Shown here: positions 46,236 through 57,879 of the stretch, piece by piece
Numbering within the stretch: the stretch's first letter is position 1
How the letters are laid out: the number at the start of each line of letters is the position of its first letter
From: Atriophallophorus winterbourni
Taxonomy: Eukaryota > Platyhelminthes > Trematoda > Plagiorchiida > Microphallidae
DNA: 64,000 nucleotides
Reading direction: 5' to 3'
NCBI GenBank assembly: GCA_013407085.1
Contig: JACCGJ010001305.1
Coordinates: forward strand, 62,001 to 126,000
Notes under the pieces: model-generated
Seen by the model: only the letters and a program-made list of their open reading frames with translations
Told to the model about the DNA's origin: nothing
Databases searched by the model: none
Program-made: the position numbers and the translations under genes

Positions 46236-46839
46236 ATTCGCGTGAAATTTTTAATAATTAATTAATTCAAAGATGTAGAGGAGTACATTTTATCCAGATT
46301 ATATGGATGAAACGACCACATGCATTTCAATGACCACATTTCATTCAAAAAATACCGTCAAGCCGCTATATCTTTAAAATTGGAACATCGTTTTACCAAC
46401 GCTGCAACACAATGCTGATAACTTTGATTATAAGAGTCCAATGGGGCTTAGAAATCATGTAGTTTGTCTCGCTCTGCCATCGATAACAGAAAATTAGTTA
46501 AACCTACTCCAGAACAAGGCTTTGAACTTCAGCCAGGACACACAGTAGAATTGTTCATGGAAACTAAGTAATCTCCCTTCTAAATTAAATTACAAATTCG
46601 GTCTAGATAATAGAAAATTATGACTAAATCAAATTGAGAAGCCGTAGTCTCAATCGGCTAAATTTAGGAACTGCCAATTGGCGTGAAATTCACAGCAATC
46701 TCACAAGAAATAGCCGGGAATATTCAATTTACTCAAGTACGCACATTTTTCATCAAATGTAAGCGAAATGCTTATAAATGAATAAGGTGCTTTGTGAAGT
46801 GAAGTCCAAACATTCTCTTACAGATTGTTAATAATTGCT
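46236..46839. other. No supported feature
   Basis: AT-rich spacer; may contain unrecognisable 5' parts of LINE copy H. Confidence 0.4.
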
Positions 46840-47680
46840 CAAGGCTAAACCAGGCGTTTGGGCCTTGAACACGCTAACCAGAGCAACTCATAAAAACTGA
46901 CGAAGTATTAGTCACTTTCGCTCATCAGTATACAGTCCGAAAAATCATGTGAGGGATGTTTTAGGTAAGTCGATCGCGATCATCGTTCTCCTAAGTAAAA
47001 CAACCCTCACTTCAGAAAGCTTACAGCACATATTATGTAGTCTAATAATGAGCATGACTCCTGGAACCGACGAAATAACCCTCATTGGTATTGAAACATT
47101 ATGTTTAGTTGTGAAAGTCACTCACCTACTTGTTTATTGAAATACTGATAAATAGCACGAATGTTAACCACGGGAAATGTGGGATAATTACTAGTTTCTG
47201 AAAAGTATAAAATCTCTCAAAATTGGCTAATCACCGACTTATGAATTTTAGACTACTCGAGTGCATTGCTGCTGATTATTCCTAGAATTTTTCGAAAATG
47301 AATAGTTACATTCAAGTAAACAGCATGGATTTAGAAATAATCATTCCTATACATCCAAGCATTTATTAATACTGGACAACAGGATTAAAGCTGTGTACAA
47401 ATGGCATGCAATTCATGTTTAATTCATTAGTATGCTTGAAGCATTCGAGCATGTGACCACAAGCTACTGATAAAGGAACTAATATGACACGGTTTCTTTG
47501 AAAGCTGCTTAGTGATTTAGCAGTCCAAATGATAGACCACATTGTTCATTAGACTGTTGTGATATCAAGTATTATAAGAGTTTCTAGTAAAGCCTCCCAT
47601 GGTCACGTTGTTTGACCGATTATCTCTCTGGACTACATGAATAAAAGATCAGAACTCCTTGTAACATATCGTTATTTGTT
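46840..47680 (+). mobile_element. CR1-like LINE, copy H (linker and RT, heavily decayed)
   Basis: Scattered matches in the right order: KPGVWALNT-like at about 46,850 (compare KPGVFSALTPHGLTHN); LCSLIMSMTPGTDEITLI at about 47,035-47,085 (compare ELCQLNEKKSPGADKITP); QHGFRNNHSYTSKHLLILDN at about 47,325-47,380 (compare QHGFRRGRCCLSN); then a FISMLEAFEHVTTSY palm motif. Many stops. An ancient copy. Confidence 0.55.
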
Positions 47681-48220
47681 GACTAAATTGATATCTAGGA
47701 CTGCCCTTAGCGGTACGGACTGCGTGTTAGTACAGCAAAACATTACTTTTACAGAAAGTATAGATTAACAAAATTAGTTGGTTTTCCTGATTGACGATTT
47801 AAAGAAGACCTTATGCACCTGGACAGAAAATAATCCATACATGAACTATCCGCTATATTTTTTCACGCGCGGATACTCGATTAAATCACTTAGTCTAGAT
47901 AAAATGCTGACTTTAACTTCTCCGACGTAAACTTCAAAAAGTATATTCATTCTAGGTAGGTTATACCTGGAATTGTTTACACTCAAACATTACTCACTCG
48001 AATAGCTCGCATTGTTTCATACGAAAATTTTAAGATTTCTTATGAGATCGTTTTCCCTAAACTTTGAAAACTGCACAATATACTTACGGCGTGAACTAAA
48101 ACCTCTGTTCAAATCTTAATGATCACCATTTTGTGGATGATTGATCGTGCCGGTCCTATCCGAAAGTGGCTTCAAATTCGCAACATGTTTATCATTTCTT
48201 AATTGATTAAGCGCATGTGC
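47681..48220. other. No supported feature
   Basis: AT-rich spacer. Confidence 0.4.
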
Positions 48221-48285
48221 ATCCTGATCATACTGTTCCTGACATGATGAATGCAAACGGAACGAGACCATTCGTGGGCTGTGTA
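48221..48285 (+). repeat. Degenerate hammerhead-family end
   Basis: atcctgatcatactgttcct, gacatgatgaatgcaaacgg and aacgagaccattcgtggg follow the family order. CTGATGA is changed to CATGATGA and GAAACCGGTC to GAGACCATTC. Upstream, 48,140-48,215 matches the earlier blocks of the unit weakly. Confidence 0.45.
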
Positions 48286-50357
48286 GATGGAAATACATGC
48301 AAATATGCATTTTTATTCTGTGTTAGCTTATTGGTGTAATTATGTTTAGATTCTTCGGCGTATAATTATATGTGAATCCTCCTTCACAGAACGTAAATAA
48401 TTTTTGGGTGTGTGCATCGTATAAGAACACCACGATAAATTGAAGTCCATCAGCTTGACCTGCAGTAACTCGTTTGTTAAATAAGTTTGCACTTTGAACT
48501 TGAGATCAAAAAGCATTTAAATGAACATTCTTATGCAGAATAAAGTGATACGTTTTATCCGGAATCATCGAGTGGGAAATCTTCACATTAGCGTTCGTGA
48601 ATCACAGTAGGTAAGGAGCAAATACAGTGCATTCATTTTCGGTAAATAGATGTTCTCGAATTGATTGTCCTCTGTTAAGTTTTGCACTTGATGCACACAT
48701 GTATTCGCTAGTTAATTGTCGAGTAGATGCTAAATATATATAAGGAATATATCAGTAAATATATCTCACAACCATTTTCTCAACCTGGTAAAGGGCTAAG
48801 CTTTTACTGATCGAGAAATACAGAGGTGTTTGAAATTCAACCCATGTTCACGCCACCTGTTTCTGTAATGAATACTACGCAAATCAATCAGGCATAAAAT
48901 TTGCAATTATGCTGTCAGTTGCCTAGCAACTCAACGCGTGAAGATAATATGGGACTTTTGAAAAGTACATATTTAACAAGATCGCGGTTAGATAGTTGTT
49001 AACACCTGCGTTTCTGGATCGAGAGTTTCGCATTTCGAACCTCTCCCACATTTGTGCACAAGTCCCATTCCCCATTATATCCGCGTGCATTATTTCGGGT
49101 TATTACATAAGTTTCCGCGTTACTTGAAATATTTATTCTATAAAGACTTTCTGATTTTTGGCGAAATGTTTTATACTATTATAAAGCCCATGCTATGCAC
49201 TACATGTTTAAAGTAATCGTTTAGGCCTATATTATATTTTCTAGTTTTTAGCAGTAGTATTTTCGGCTTTCCATTGCTGCTCAAAATTTAGCGCGACAGC
49301 AATAAACCCATGGCCGCATTTCGTATACATATACGTTACTGGAAACGAGGAATGGTGTCTTTATGTGAATATGAATGCGAGCAAATAATGGGTGAGTCCT
49401 GGAGAGAACCCAGAGCCAAGAATTCAGAAAGACCTGCATTCGATGAAGGCAATTATTTTGCATATGGTGGGATTGAGATAGTCTAATCCATTGGGAAATG
49501 CTTGGAAAGAACATGGTAGTAGAGAAGAATCTCGGGAAAGCCGAATTGCGCCGAGTCAATGAGGCAATTAATCAAAATGAACCGAATAGACAAGACCAGG
49601 TGCAAGAACATATGCAACAACATAATGTGAAGAAAATATTTAAAAAATATTCCAGCAGCAGCATTACATTTCAATCAAGCAGATTAAATTGAACCAGTGA
49701 AGTAGTATAAATCGGCAGATGCCGTTAGAGGCGCGATGGTCTGATTGGGAAAATTCCTAAGCTCAATCAACCTATGATAGTTTACTTGATAATAGTCTAC
49801 TGCTGTGAAAATAGAACGGCTGTCATTATTTTGAAAAGTGCACAATTTGCTACATTTATTATGCCTGGAGATAACTTACAACTAGCAAGTATATCAATCT
49901 GCCCAATATTGCTTACCAATGACACCCAAGAAATATGTGTTTTATGGTAATTGGAGGAAAAAATATGAAAACAGTTAAATTCGAATTTTACGCATTGTGT
50001 TGTTTAGCTTTTAGTATAGAATTTTTAATGACCGTTCGGCTTAATAAAAATTCTTTGTAGAACAAATATTTCATATAAGGGCGGGAAGTTTTGCAACAAC
50101 TCAATAGTAACGACCATCTCACGAAAAGACAAGCACTCTTGAAATCGTTATCAATTGTGTTATTCATTCGTATACTCTCATTTCTGAAACCAAATTATTC
50201 ATATAAATAAAATGTGTCACCTCGCGATAAATAACACAAAACGACGAAATTTCTGTATTCCAAAGCAGGTCAACCTAAAGAATAACGATATTGCATTGAA
50301 AGTTTTGAAATGCAAAGGAATTTATTTTATTCGGAATGCTCATTTTTGTACACAAAA
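48286..50357. other. No supported gene
   Basis: Open frames at 49,281-49,692 (both strands) have no recognised domain. This is the downstream side of the receptor gene. Confidence 0.5.
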
Positions 50358-51509
50358 TTATTTCTTAATAATATTCGTATTCACGTGTGTCCTATTTTTC
50401 ATCGACGCCAGTGACATGCTACTGTGCGACAGAGGAAGTGAGCTTTGTGCTTGGCCGCATCTTTCTTGGTTCGATTGCGATGAGCGACAGTCGCCATATT
50501 TCGTTTCAGAAAACAACTTTCCTCGACGCCCAAATCGCCTCAGGACTTTTCGAAAATTCGGCAAAAAGAACAAATAGATTGGAAAATGCGACGAATATGT
50601 GATCGCATCGAAGGAGCTAAATAACTTGGACAAATGTTCCACACGTTTTGCATAGTTTGGATGTGAAATTTTGAAATTCATGCGGTCAGATTGCTGTCTC
50701 AAAATGATCACAATAGCCAAGGGAAAAGAGACCAGAAGGAATATAGAAGTCAGTATGAGATGACCTATAATCCTACGCAGTTCACCAGATAGATGGTCCT
50801 TGCTGAAGCTACCTAGGGTAGAACGATACTTTGTCATTTGACGCAGTTTCGTAATAATCAGGAAATTGCACAAACATATCGTTAACGTTGGAACGATATG
50901 TGTGCCAATGATTGCGGCGTACAAAGAAAATTGCACAGCGGGTAAACTAGAGTTTATCAATTCACAATTTGTTCTACCGGAAATTTCATCGTCAGACAAA
51001 TTAGAATAAATTAGTTGTGGAATGAACAAACCAACACCCGCAATAATTGTAATGGGAAGGCCGATTTTGACATATTTGAAGTGTGTATCACCTCGAAATC
51101 TGATTGGATAGAATGCGGTAAGTACCCGATCGATACTGAACAATGTCAACAGCGAATTCGATATGAAGCTTGTGCATTTTGGAATGTAGTTGAGCAATTT
51201 GCACGAAATCGGTGAAATAATATCCAACTTTATTGAAATGGTGCAGTCACTGAGCCAAAACAGACCACGCCCCAAGAAATCATCCAGAACTGCGTTCGAA
51301 ATTAAATCCACGGTTTGACTGCATGTAATACTCAAAACGTACAAATTAAATCTCGAATTTTGACGATGTTGTAGGTAAATGAATATTATTATTACTATCA
51401 TATTGCCGACAATCCCGAATGTGCATATCACCGGTAAGAAATATCCACGATATCTGTAGACCATCAATTCTTCTGGGCTATATTGGTAATTTTTATCAAA
51501 ACAGGCCAT
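50358..51509 (-). CDS. Rhodopsin-family G-protein-coupled receptor, intronless, flatworm-type
   Basis: 383 codons, one uninterrupted exon. Seven membrane segments at about 22-46, 54-75, 101-125, 147-168, 193-219, 246-270 and 292-316. Class A landmarks: GN at 35-36 (TM1), D68 (TM2), Cys103 with Cys182 for the usual extracellular disulfide, DRV at 127-129 in place of DRY, FYPI after TM3, P207 in TM5 and P263 in TM6. TM4 lacks the usual Trp, and TM7 has SHFPIY (307-312) instead of NPxxY. Possible N-glycosylation at N170 and N186. The Ser-rich basic tail (about 317-383) is suited to phosphorylation. The ligand is unknown. The motif pattern and lack of introns recall platyhelminth-specific orphan rhodopsin-like receptors; that assignment is inference. 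No sign of decay. Confidence 0.9.
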   Translation of the reverse strand: MACFDKNYQYSPEELMVYRYRGYFLPVICTFGIVGNMIVIIIFIYLQHRQNSRFNLYVLSITCSQTVDLISNAVLDDFLGRGLFWLSDCTISIKLDIISPISCKLLNYIPKCTSFISNSLLTLFSIDRVLTAFYPIRFRGDTHFKYVKIGLPITIIAGVGLFIPQLIYSNLSDDEISGRTNCELINSSLPAVQFSLYAAIIGTHIVPTLTICLCNFLIITKLRQMTKYRSTLGSFSKDHLSGELRRIIGHLILTSIFLLVSFPLAIVIILRQQSDRMNFKISHPNYAKRVEHLSKLFSSFDAITYSSHFPIYLFFLPNFRKVLRRFGRRGKLFSETKYGDCRSSQSNQERCGQAQSSLPLSHSSMSLASMKNRTHVNTNIIKK

Positions 51510-53764
51510 AGAACTTTATCAGGGCAGTGTTGTCATCAATTGAGCATGCTTGTTGGTTGACAGGAATTAAATCAGATTATACAGCCAATCATACTGTCAG
51601 AACAATTGGGGATTTTTGATTGGTGATCAAGAATTCACATGACACAAACTGGTTTAGACGAAACTAAACAAAAGGCAATGAACAATGCATACAAAAGGCG
51701 AATATTTCGTTCGAGCACATGGGGTTCACCCTATTTTTAGGACTAAAAATGCCACTCACACCGACCAATTATAGTCCAGTTCAATTTGAAATTTCAAGCA
51801 ATTTCATACGTACCCGTTATATTTTGCCATAAAAGCGGAAAGATTATTGGACTAATTTTTCTGAAGCATACATTCTTAAAGCTACTACTATGCCTCATTG
51901 ATTCCGGGTTACAGGTTGCCAATCGCTGAAGTCATGTTGTAGCAGAACACAGAAACTATGATTTTTGAGGGGCTTAAGAAGTTAGTTGTTGGTCTGTTCG
52001 GTAATTCTAGTTCTTGCTTGTGACAGTGTGATGTTGACTATCGCTTGCTTTACACTCGTCACTAATGAACTTTAAAATACTTGACTACCGAATTTCGAAT
52101 TGTCAGCACCGTAAAGGTGTTTTGCAATATTTTTTGTTATATTTTATTTAACATCGGCGTTTTACAATCGGTTGGATGGCACTCTGAAACTCTGTTGCAA
52201 ACGCGTCTACTTAGAATCTGGATGCACGAAAAAAATACTTGAAATCTAACCTGACCATAGAAGTAAATGCATTCAACAGATAACTCGAACGGCTGTTCTT
52301 TCAACTGTCATTAATTTCGAATATGTTTATGTAGATCGAGCATTTATTGCAATGGTGCGTGAGAAGTTCATTATTGATTTGGACCGGTGATTTAAAAAAT
52401 CTTCTAAGCTCATTGTGTTTGTTCCCATTTCATCTAAAGAGTGAACTCGCCTAAAAATTTAATATATTCGAGGGTTTATGTACTAGTAGCTGTCAAACTA
52501 TTTTTTCTCAATCAGTAAACTAAAAGCTATGAGGCGTCGACGGAAGCTCACCAGGGATTATAACGAGCTGTATCTGAGGAACAGATAATTGACAGCTAAT
52601 TGACTCTCGACATTGCCTGGAATATAATGAGAGATGATTTCAACACTACAACGGAACAAAGTAATTTTTGATTGTGGTCTTGAGGGCTGGCTGGTCATTT
52701 GAAGTCTTCCTATCGGTGCACTTACGTACACATTGCATCGTGCGAGCCATTGGCTTCTCGCGTGCCGCATTTAATGCGAACTCAAAGTTACAGACGTCTA
52801 AAGTCAGAAAATACAAGAAAAATCCGTTTTGTCTCCTTTATTCTAAATGTGATTGCAATCAATTCGCCTAAAATCTTTTAACTAGCAGATGTTGATACAA
52901 ACTAAAAAGCATCAAATGTTGTATTTGTAAAACATCTAGTTCATGCCTGATCGTTATAATTTTATCCTATCGTCACACAAGATAGCATGCGAATGTTAGT
53001 TACGAAATGAAAATCCTTGTTGCTTTCCATGTCTAACTTCTATTTAATTTTTTACGCATGTACGAAACATTCTTCCAATAATTTCATAAGAGATTTGTTG
53101 TATGATATTTTAGTCCCTAATTAGCCGATCACGTGAATGTACACTAAATCAATAACGGAGCCGAAACACCAAACACTTACCAGTAAATCTAAAACTGTGG
53201 ATATCGATCAAATCAAAATTATTGCTGAAAGATTTTGCTGAATGATTGACAAATGCCATTGCTTTCAAACTAGGTTTCAGAGAATCATAAATCCAATAGT
53301 TCAGCTGTAGTGAGAGACAGTTAATAGTAATCCATAGACCAAAAGTCGTGATTACATGTGTTGTGTTATTAAATAGGAAATACGGTGTGTTCTAGAACAT
53401 CGTTAATTTCACTGCTTACTACTTTATATGAAGCACATTTGTTCGTCACATTTATGCCAGTAAAAAAAACTTGAAAGTATCTATCTGATTATAACCAACC
53501 ATTTGTTATTCACGCTTGCATCTGGTCTTCTCTCTAACTCATTTTATTCTTCTGTCGACGAACTGAAACACTCAAAACTTGATTTTTTTCAATCAAACTC
53601 TCAACTGGTTCGGCACAGCAAACGTTTAGATAACCGATTCACAAATTGGAACAAAGTCAATCGATTTAATTTTAGTAATGCAAGTTTCTTTGCGTGCTCA
53701 TATCAGTTGCACTTACAAACAAACCTTACCTGACTGTGTGGCCTTCATTAAACGGAGATTGTAA
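51510..53764. other. Upstream of the receptor; no supported gene
   Basis: AT-rich. Must contain the receptor promoter, but no motif is reliable. The open frame at 53,503-53,733 has no recognised domain. Confidence 0.5.
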
Positions 53765-53945
53765 AATTATGTCCACTGGGTGTTGGAACAGTGCTAAAGT
53801 GGTTAGCGAACTGATACATCTAATCCACTTTTAATCCAATCGTTTTATATGGCATTTACAGCTTTTTTATTGTTTCGAGTTTCATTGTACCTTATCTTAC
53901 TTCCACCTGATGAGGAGAAACAACTACAATCATCTTATGAAGTGT
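53765..53945 (+). repeat. Degenerate hammerhead-family copy
   Basis: Keeps cttacTTCCAC and a perfect CTGATGA at 53,907-53,913, but what follows (GGAGAAACAACTACAATC) leaves no proper stem II, and the GTGGAG partner is ATGAAG. The block order upstream (ggcatttacag, attgtttcgag) fits the family. Not expected to cleave. Confidence 0.5.
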
Positions 53946-54319
53946 AAAGTGCGAAGCATATGATTTACTGACTTGACTTAATCCCTTGAGTTCCTTGAGG
54001 AACATAGGGCCTCGGCAATTCGTCTCCAGTTTGGACTGTCCATAGCAGCTAGTTTGATGTCGTTCCAGTTAAGTCCACACTTGCGTATTTCCTCTTCACA
54101 TATGGGAACTCTAAAAATAGTTTTTCAAAATTAATCGTGCAAATTAAATTAACTCAGAACACAGAACTCAGAAAATTTCATGGTAGATAGAGCTGTAAGC
54201 TTAACAAAAACCATGGGATGATAAGGCTTATGGAATATATAAAAAAAATATAAAATATCTCAAAAATCAATAGGGACAATCACATACCGCATGGTTCGTC
54301 ATAAACTCATCGAGTTTGG

Positions 54320-54562
54320 AACAGACAATAACGAATACTCCGCTTTGGGATTTAGACCGAAGCGAAGTTGCGAAGCGCAATTCGGATATTCGCTTTGATA
54401 CTATTAGCCATTGCGAAGGGCAGTTAGGGCACTTCGAAAATTCGCTTCGCACTTCGCTTCGTTCCAAAAAAGTGAAATTTGTTATTGTCTGCTACAGAAT
54501 ACAGACCAGACAATATCGATAACTTCGCTTTGGAATTTAAAGCGAAGCGAAATTGCGAAGCG
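54320..54562. repeat. Foldback module of GCGAAGCGAA blocks inside LINE copy B
   Basis: Replaces the 481 bp found at 22,997-23,477 in copy A. CAGACAATAAC (54,322-54,332) and GTTATTGTCTG (54,481-54,491) are perfect inverted ends about 170 bp apart. Inside, CGAAGCGAAG-TTGCGAAGCG (54,358-54,377) is mirrored at 54,441-54,461. From 54,507 the left arm repeats (CAGACAATATCGATAAC ... GCGAAGCGAAATTGCGAAGC). So there are one and a half copies of a palindromic unit. No coding role is apparent; it may be a short inverted-repeat element or a fold-back amplified at a deletion. Confidence 0.75.
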
Positions 54563-54569
54563 AAGCTTT

Positions 54570-55787
54570 ATTGTAGACCATCTGGCAATGATGTCCAGGC
54601 TCAAGTTTAAACGAAACCCAAATATCGAGATCTTTTTCTGCGGTAGTCCAGACGAGATCTTGCGTGCCAAGCTGATACGTGTGGTGTATAGATTTTCCAA
54701 GCTGCAGCATTTTACATTTCGTAGGTTTAAATGGTAACTCATTTAACTGGGACCAACGAAATAGGGTGCACAGATCCCGTTGTAATGCCATACAGTCTTT
54801 AAGAGACCTGACACGTCTCCATATTTTAATTTCAAATAGTATCAAGTTGCATCCAATATCCTCTATTATATCGTTCATATACACCAAGAGTAGAAGAGGT
54901 CCAAGCACCGAGCCTTGCGGAACTCCACTCGTGACGTCTATTTTTCTAGATAAGGTGCTGCCAACGCGAACTTGGACGTGTCTATCAGTAAGATATTCCC
55001 TTATCCAATTCAGTAATACTCCCGTTATTGCATAAGATTCGGGCTTTTCAAGTAAGATGTCATGGTTGGCTCTATCGAAAGCTTTGGAAATATCGATGTA
55101 GCAAGCATGTACAGCCTCACCTTCGTCTAGTGTCTTGGTCCAATCCTCGAACGTTGTAAGAAGGTTAGATAAACAGCAACGACCTCTTCGAAAACCGTGT
55201 TGTGCTGCGGTCAAAATATTTTGGTTTTCAAAATGTTCTCTTATGCGCGCAGTCACAATGCGTTCCATTAATTTGGAGATCACCGGAAGTAACGTTACCG
55301 GTCTATAGTTTGCTGTGTCTGAACGGCTACCGCCTTTATAAATAGGAGTTATCATCCCTGCTTTCCATTGCGATGGTATTTTTCCTTCATTTAAGCTGAG
55401 ATTGAATATGCGAGTGAGAGGAGCAGTCAAAGCAACGCTACACCTGCGAAGTACGGCGGGGGTAATTTTGTCTGCGCCAGGGGACTTCTTTTCGTTTAGT
55501 TGACAAAGTTCCCGCCAAACCATGTATTCGTTGATAGTCATTTCACTTAGTAATTCGAAATGTGGCGAATTTGGTGAAACTTGATATGGGATACAACGCT
55601 TGGGATTGAAGACAAATGAGTAAAACGTTGCTAAAGCATCGGCGGTATCTTGGGCATTGTGGGTCAATCCATTAGGTGTTAGTACAGAGAAAACACCTGG
55701 TTTGATCTTTGATTGTTCATTTACTATCTTGTAGAGAAGCTTAGGATTCTTTTCCATTTTCCTAAGCAAGTTCCTTTGGAATTGCAT
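54570..55787 (-). pseudogene. Copy B ORF2, reverse transcriptase part
   Basis: One open frame: KLLYKIVNEQSKIKPGVFSV, KKSPGADKITPAVL, LNEGKIPSQWKAGMITPIYK, NYRPVTLLPVISKLMERIV, QHGFRRGRCCLSN, YIDISKAFDRANHDIL and SGVPQGSVLGPLLLLVYMND. At the catalytic site LILF is followed directly by EIKIW, so the Asp pair is deleted. It then runs into the foldback sequence. Confidence 0.88.
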
Positions 55788-56081
55788 GCGATCTTCTCTT
55801 ACAATAGTCGTGACGTGATTCCGTATCTTACAGAATCGCTTCTAAGTTTCTTCCGTACCGAACTTCTTATGAGTTACCCAAGACTCTCGCTTAACAGCTA
55901 ACCATTTCTTAGTTCTACTCCGAATAACAAACTCGTTGTTGTAGCTGCATTTTTGTGGTACAAAAATCGAGTTTTCGTAAATCTTCGAATTGAGATAATT
56001 TAGAAACGAAGTGTAATATGAGCCAGGATCCATTGAATCAAACTCATGAGTGTGTGCATCCCGGATTCTGATATTTAAGGA

Positions 56082-56800
56082 TTAAAATTGTATATTCCTT
56101 ATGACTTTCGTCTGTTCACACAATCGTTCCGCACTACATACATAATCAAACAAAAGCACAGCATGACGACTCTTTCCCAGTGGTGCCAGGTATTGTATAT
56201 CCTCTACTGCGGTGGCCTCAGGCGTTAAGACAAGGTCAAGGGTTGAAGGTTGGTCACGACCCCGCCAGCGAGTTGGCTGGTTAACGTGATTGTGCAGTGA
56301 AGCAATTTCTATAACCTCCTTGAATTTATGTTCAAACGAATGCAGGGAGTGCTCACCTCTTGAAAAAAAATGCGGGAGATTAAAATCGCCAATGATCAGC
56401 ACTTGCATATTCTGGCATCTTGTGATGTGTTCCAAGGATTCGATTAGCTTATCATTGAATGAGATTTCGGATGATGGCGAGCGGTAAATGATGCCGATCT
56501 TACATTCATCTACATTGACTAGTTTTACTGAACACCACATCGTATCAGGAAGGCTGAGGTCAGGATGATTGATGGCGTTACACTGCGCTAAACGTTCGTG
56601 ATAGTTGACTGCAACTCCACCACCAAATCTTCGATCACGATCGTGACGGAGTAGTGACATTTTCGGAATCAAAAGCTCAGCATCATTCATGCAGGGCTGG
56701 AACCAAGTCTCTGTAACTGTAACCAAATCGGGTGAAAGTCTATCACAAAGCTCACATAGTTCAGCTAATTTGTTAGATAAACACTGAGCACTTGATCGTA
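56082..56800 (-). pseudogene. Copy B ORF2, endonuclease part
   Basis: VTVTETWFQPCM, GGGVAVNYHERL, IGIIYRSPSS, VLIIGDFNLPHF, NQPTRWRGRDQPSTLDLVLT and LGKSRHAVLLFDY. The SRH near the end replaces the conserved SDH seen in copy A; this Asp-His pair is part of the endonuclease active site. The frame is broken at both ends. Confidence 0.85.
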
Positions 56801-56834
56801 TTTATCTTACACAATGTCGGATCGTGTACTGTAG

Positions 56835-57650
56835 CTATTGGTCCGACGCGCGTTGATTCGGACCCTTATCGTTTTTTGGTGTAACATTTTGACTGTTAGT
56901 AACAATATTGCTGTCAGGCTGTGGTTGCAATGGTTCTCTGGGTTTCAGTGAGGGAACACGCTTGGGCACGCTTGGTCTCACGTCTGGTGGAAGTTTTGAG
57001 CGGTTAGATTTCCAGTCGGTATCCATAGCGATAGCCATTTCAGTCGTTAGAAAAGTGATTTTCAGAGGACTGGGCCCATTGCCTTTGTAGTTAGAGGATC
57101 TAGGTATTCTAAAAGTGTTTACGACAATGGAATCACGAGATCCAATAGCATCGGCAATGTATAACCATTGCTTCAGATCATGTTGCTTTGATTCCGATGC
57201 TGATACTACATCAACACTTTCGGGGATACCGAGGAATATTAAACTACGTGAAGTAGATTGGTCAGGACAAGTGGATTGACCTTTCCTTTTCCACCAGGGT
57301 ATGTCGGCTTGGACTCGGCAGGTCAAACCGGGACAAGCACCGAGTTGATACGCATTGAGCATGACTTCTTCCATTTCAGATTTATTTCGCAATGTCACAC
57401 TTAATAGGCTCGGCCGGTCTACGTGAGGGGAGTCTTTATGCCGGGTTAAGCGCGTCATCGATGTAGGTAACAAAAACTTTCAAGCCCATGTGTGTACAGA
57501 GCTTAGTCCATTCATTGAGCTCATGTGCTTTTCATGCTGAGAAAAGTGAATCTGTCGATTCCGGGATATTTGTGCAGATTAGGCTGAGAGCGATATCTTT
57601 CTTAGTAGAATGAGCGGTAACATTGCTTTTTTGGGAGCTCGGATCTAGCA
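56835..57650 (-). pseudogene. Copy B ORF1 (RNA-binding, gag-like)
   Basis: The open part is 212 codons (57,473-56,835): CRVQADIPWWKRKGQ, SRSLIFLGIPESVDVVSASE, QHDLKQWLYIADAIGSRDSI, VVNTFRIPRSS and GPSPLKITFLTTEMA, then a Pro/Ser-rich tail. Just upstream, through a stop, a similar module is readable (SLICTNIPESTDSLFSA, ELNEWTKLCTHMGLKVFVTY). ORF1 therefore seems to hold two related RNA-binding-like modules. Typical CR1-like ORF1 proteins coat the element RNA. No intact start is visible. Confidence 0.7.
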
Positions 57651-57879
57651 ACTAGACGACCGCTATCGCTGCTTGTAGTGGAAGTCTATCAAATACATTC
57701 TGCGAGCAATCTCAGCGATTGATGAATTCAAGTATGATTTTACAATTCACAATTTGATTAAGGTGCTGGAAATTCGCTAATGTTGGAATTCTTAAGTTTA
57801 TTAGAAGAGACAATATTATCTAATACCTATTTTTCAAAGCTTATTGTTTATTTTGAATTTACATATTTGAGGCGGTTTA

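Larger units (their letters stand above)
54153..57680 (-). mobile_element. CR1-like LINE, copy B (ORF1 and ORF2, broken)
   Basis: Sister copy of A on the same strand. Order from 5': ORF1 (about 57,650-56,835), endonuclease (about 56,800-56,082), linker, RT (55,787-54,570), a foldback insertion-deletion (54,320-54,562), a short 3' UTR and an aactcag tail at 54,153. Stops near 56,083 and 55,843, a small deletion at the start of ORF2 near 56,790, and loss of the catalytic dyad near 54,836 make it dead. Two long similar copies in one window indicate a young family. Confidence 0.9.

Noticed and set aside
46910..46950. Minus-strand CTGATGA-GC-GAAA resembling a hammerhead
   Set aside because: No stem II and no pairing flanks; lies within decayed LINE copy H.
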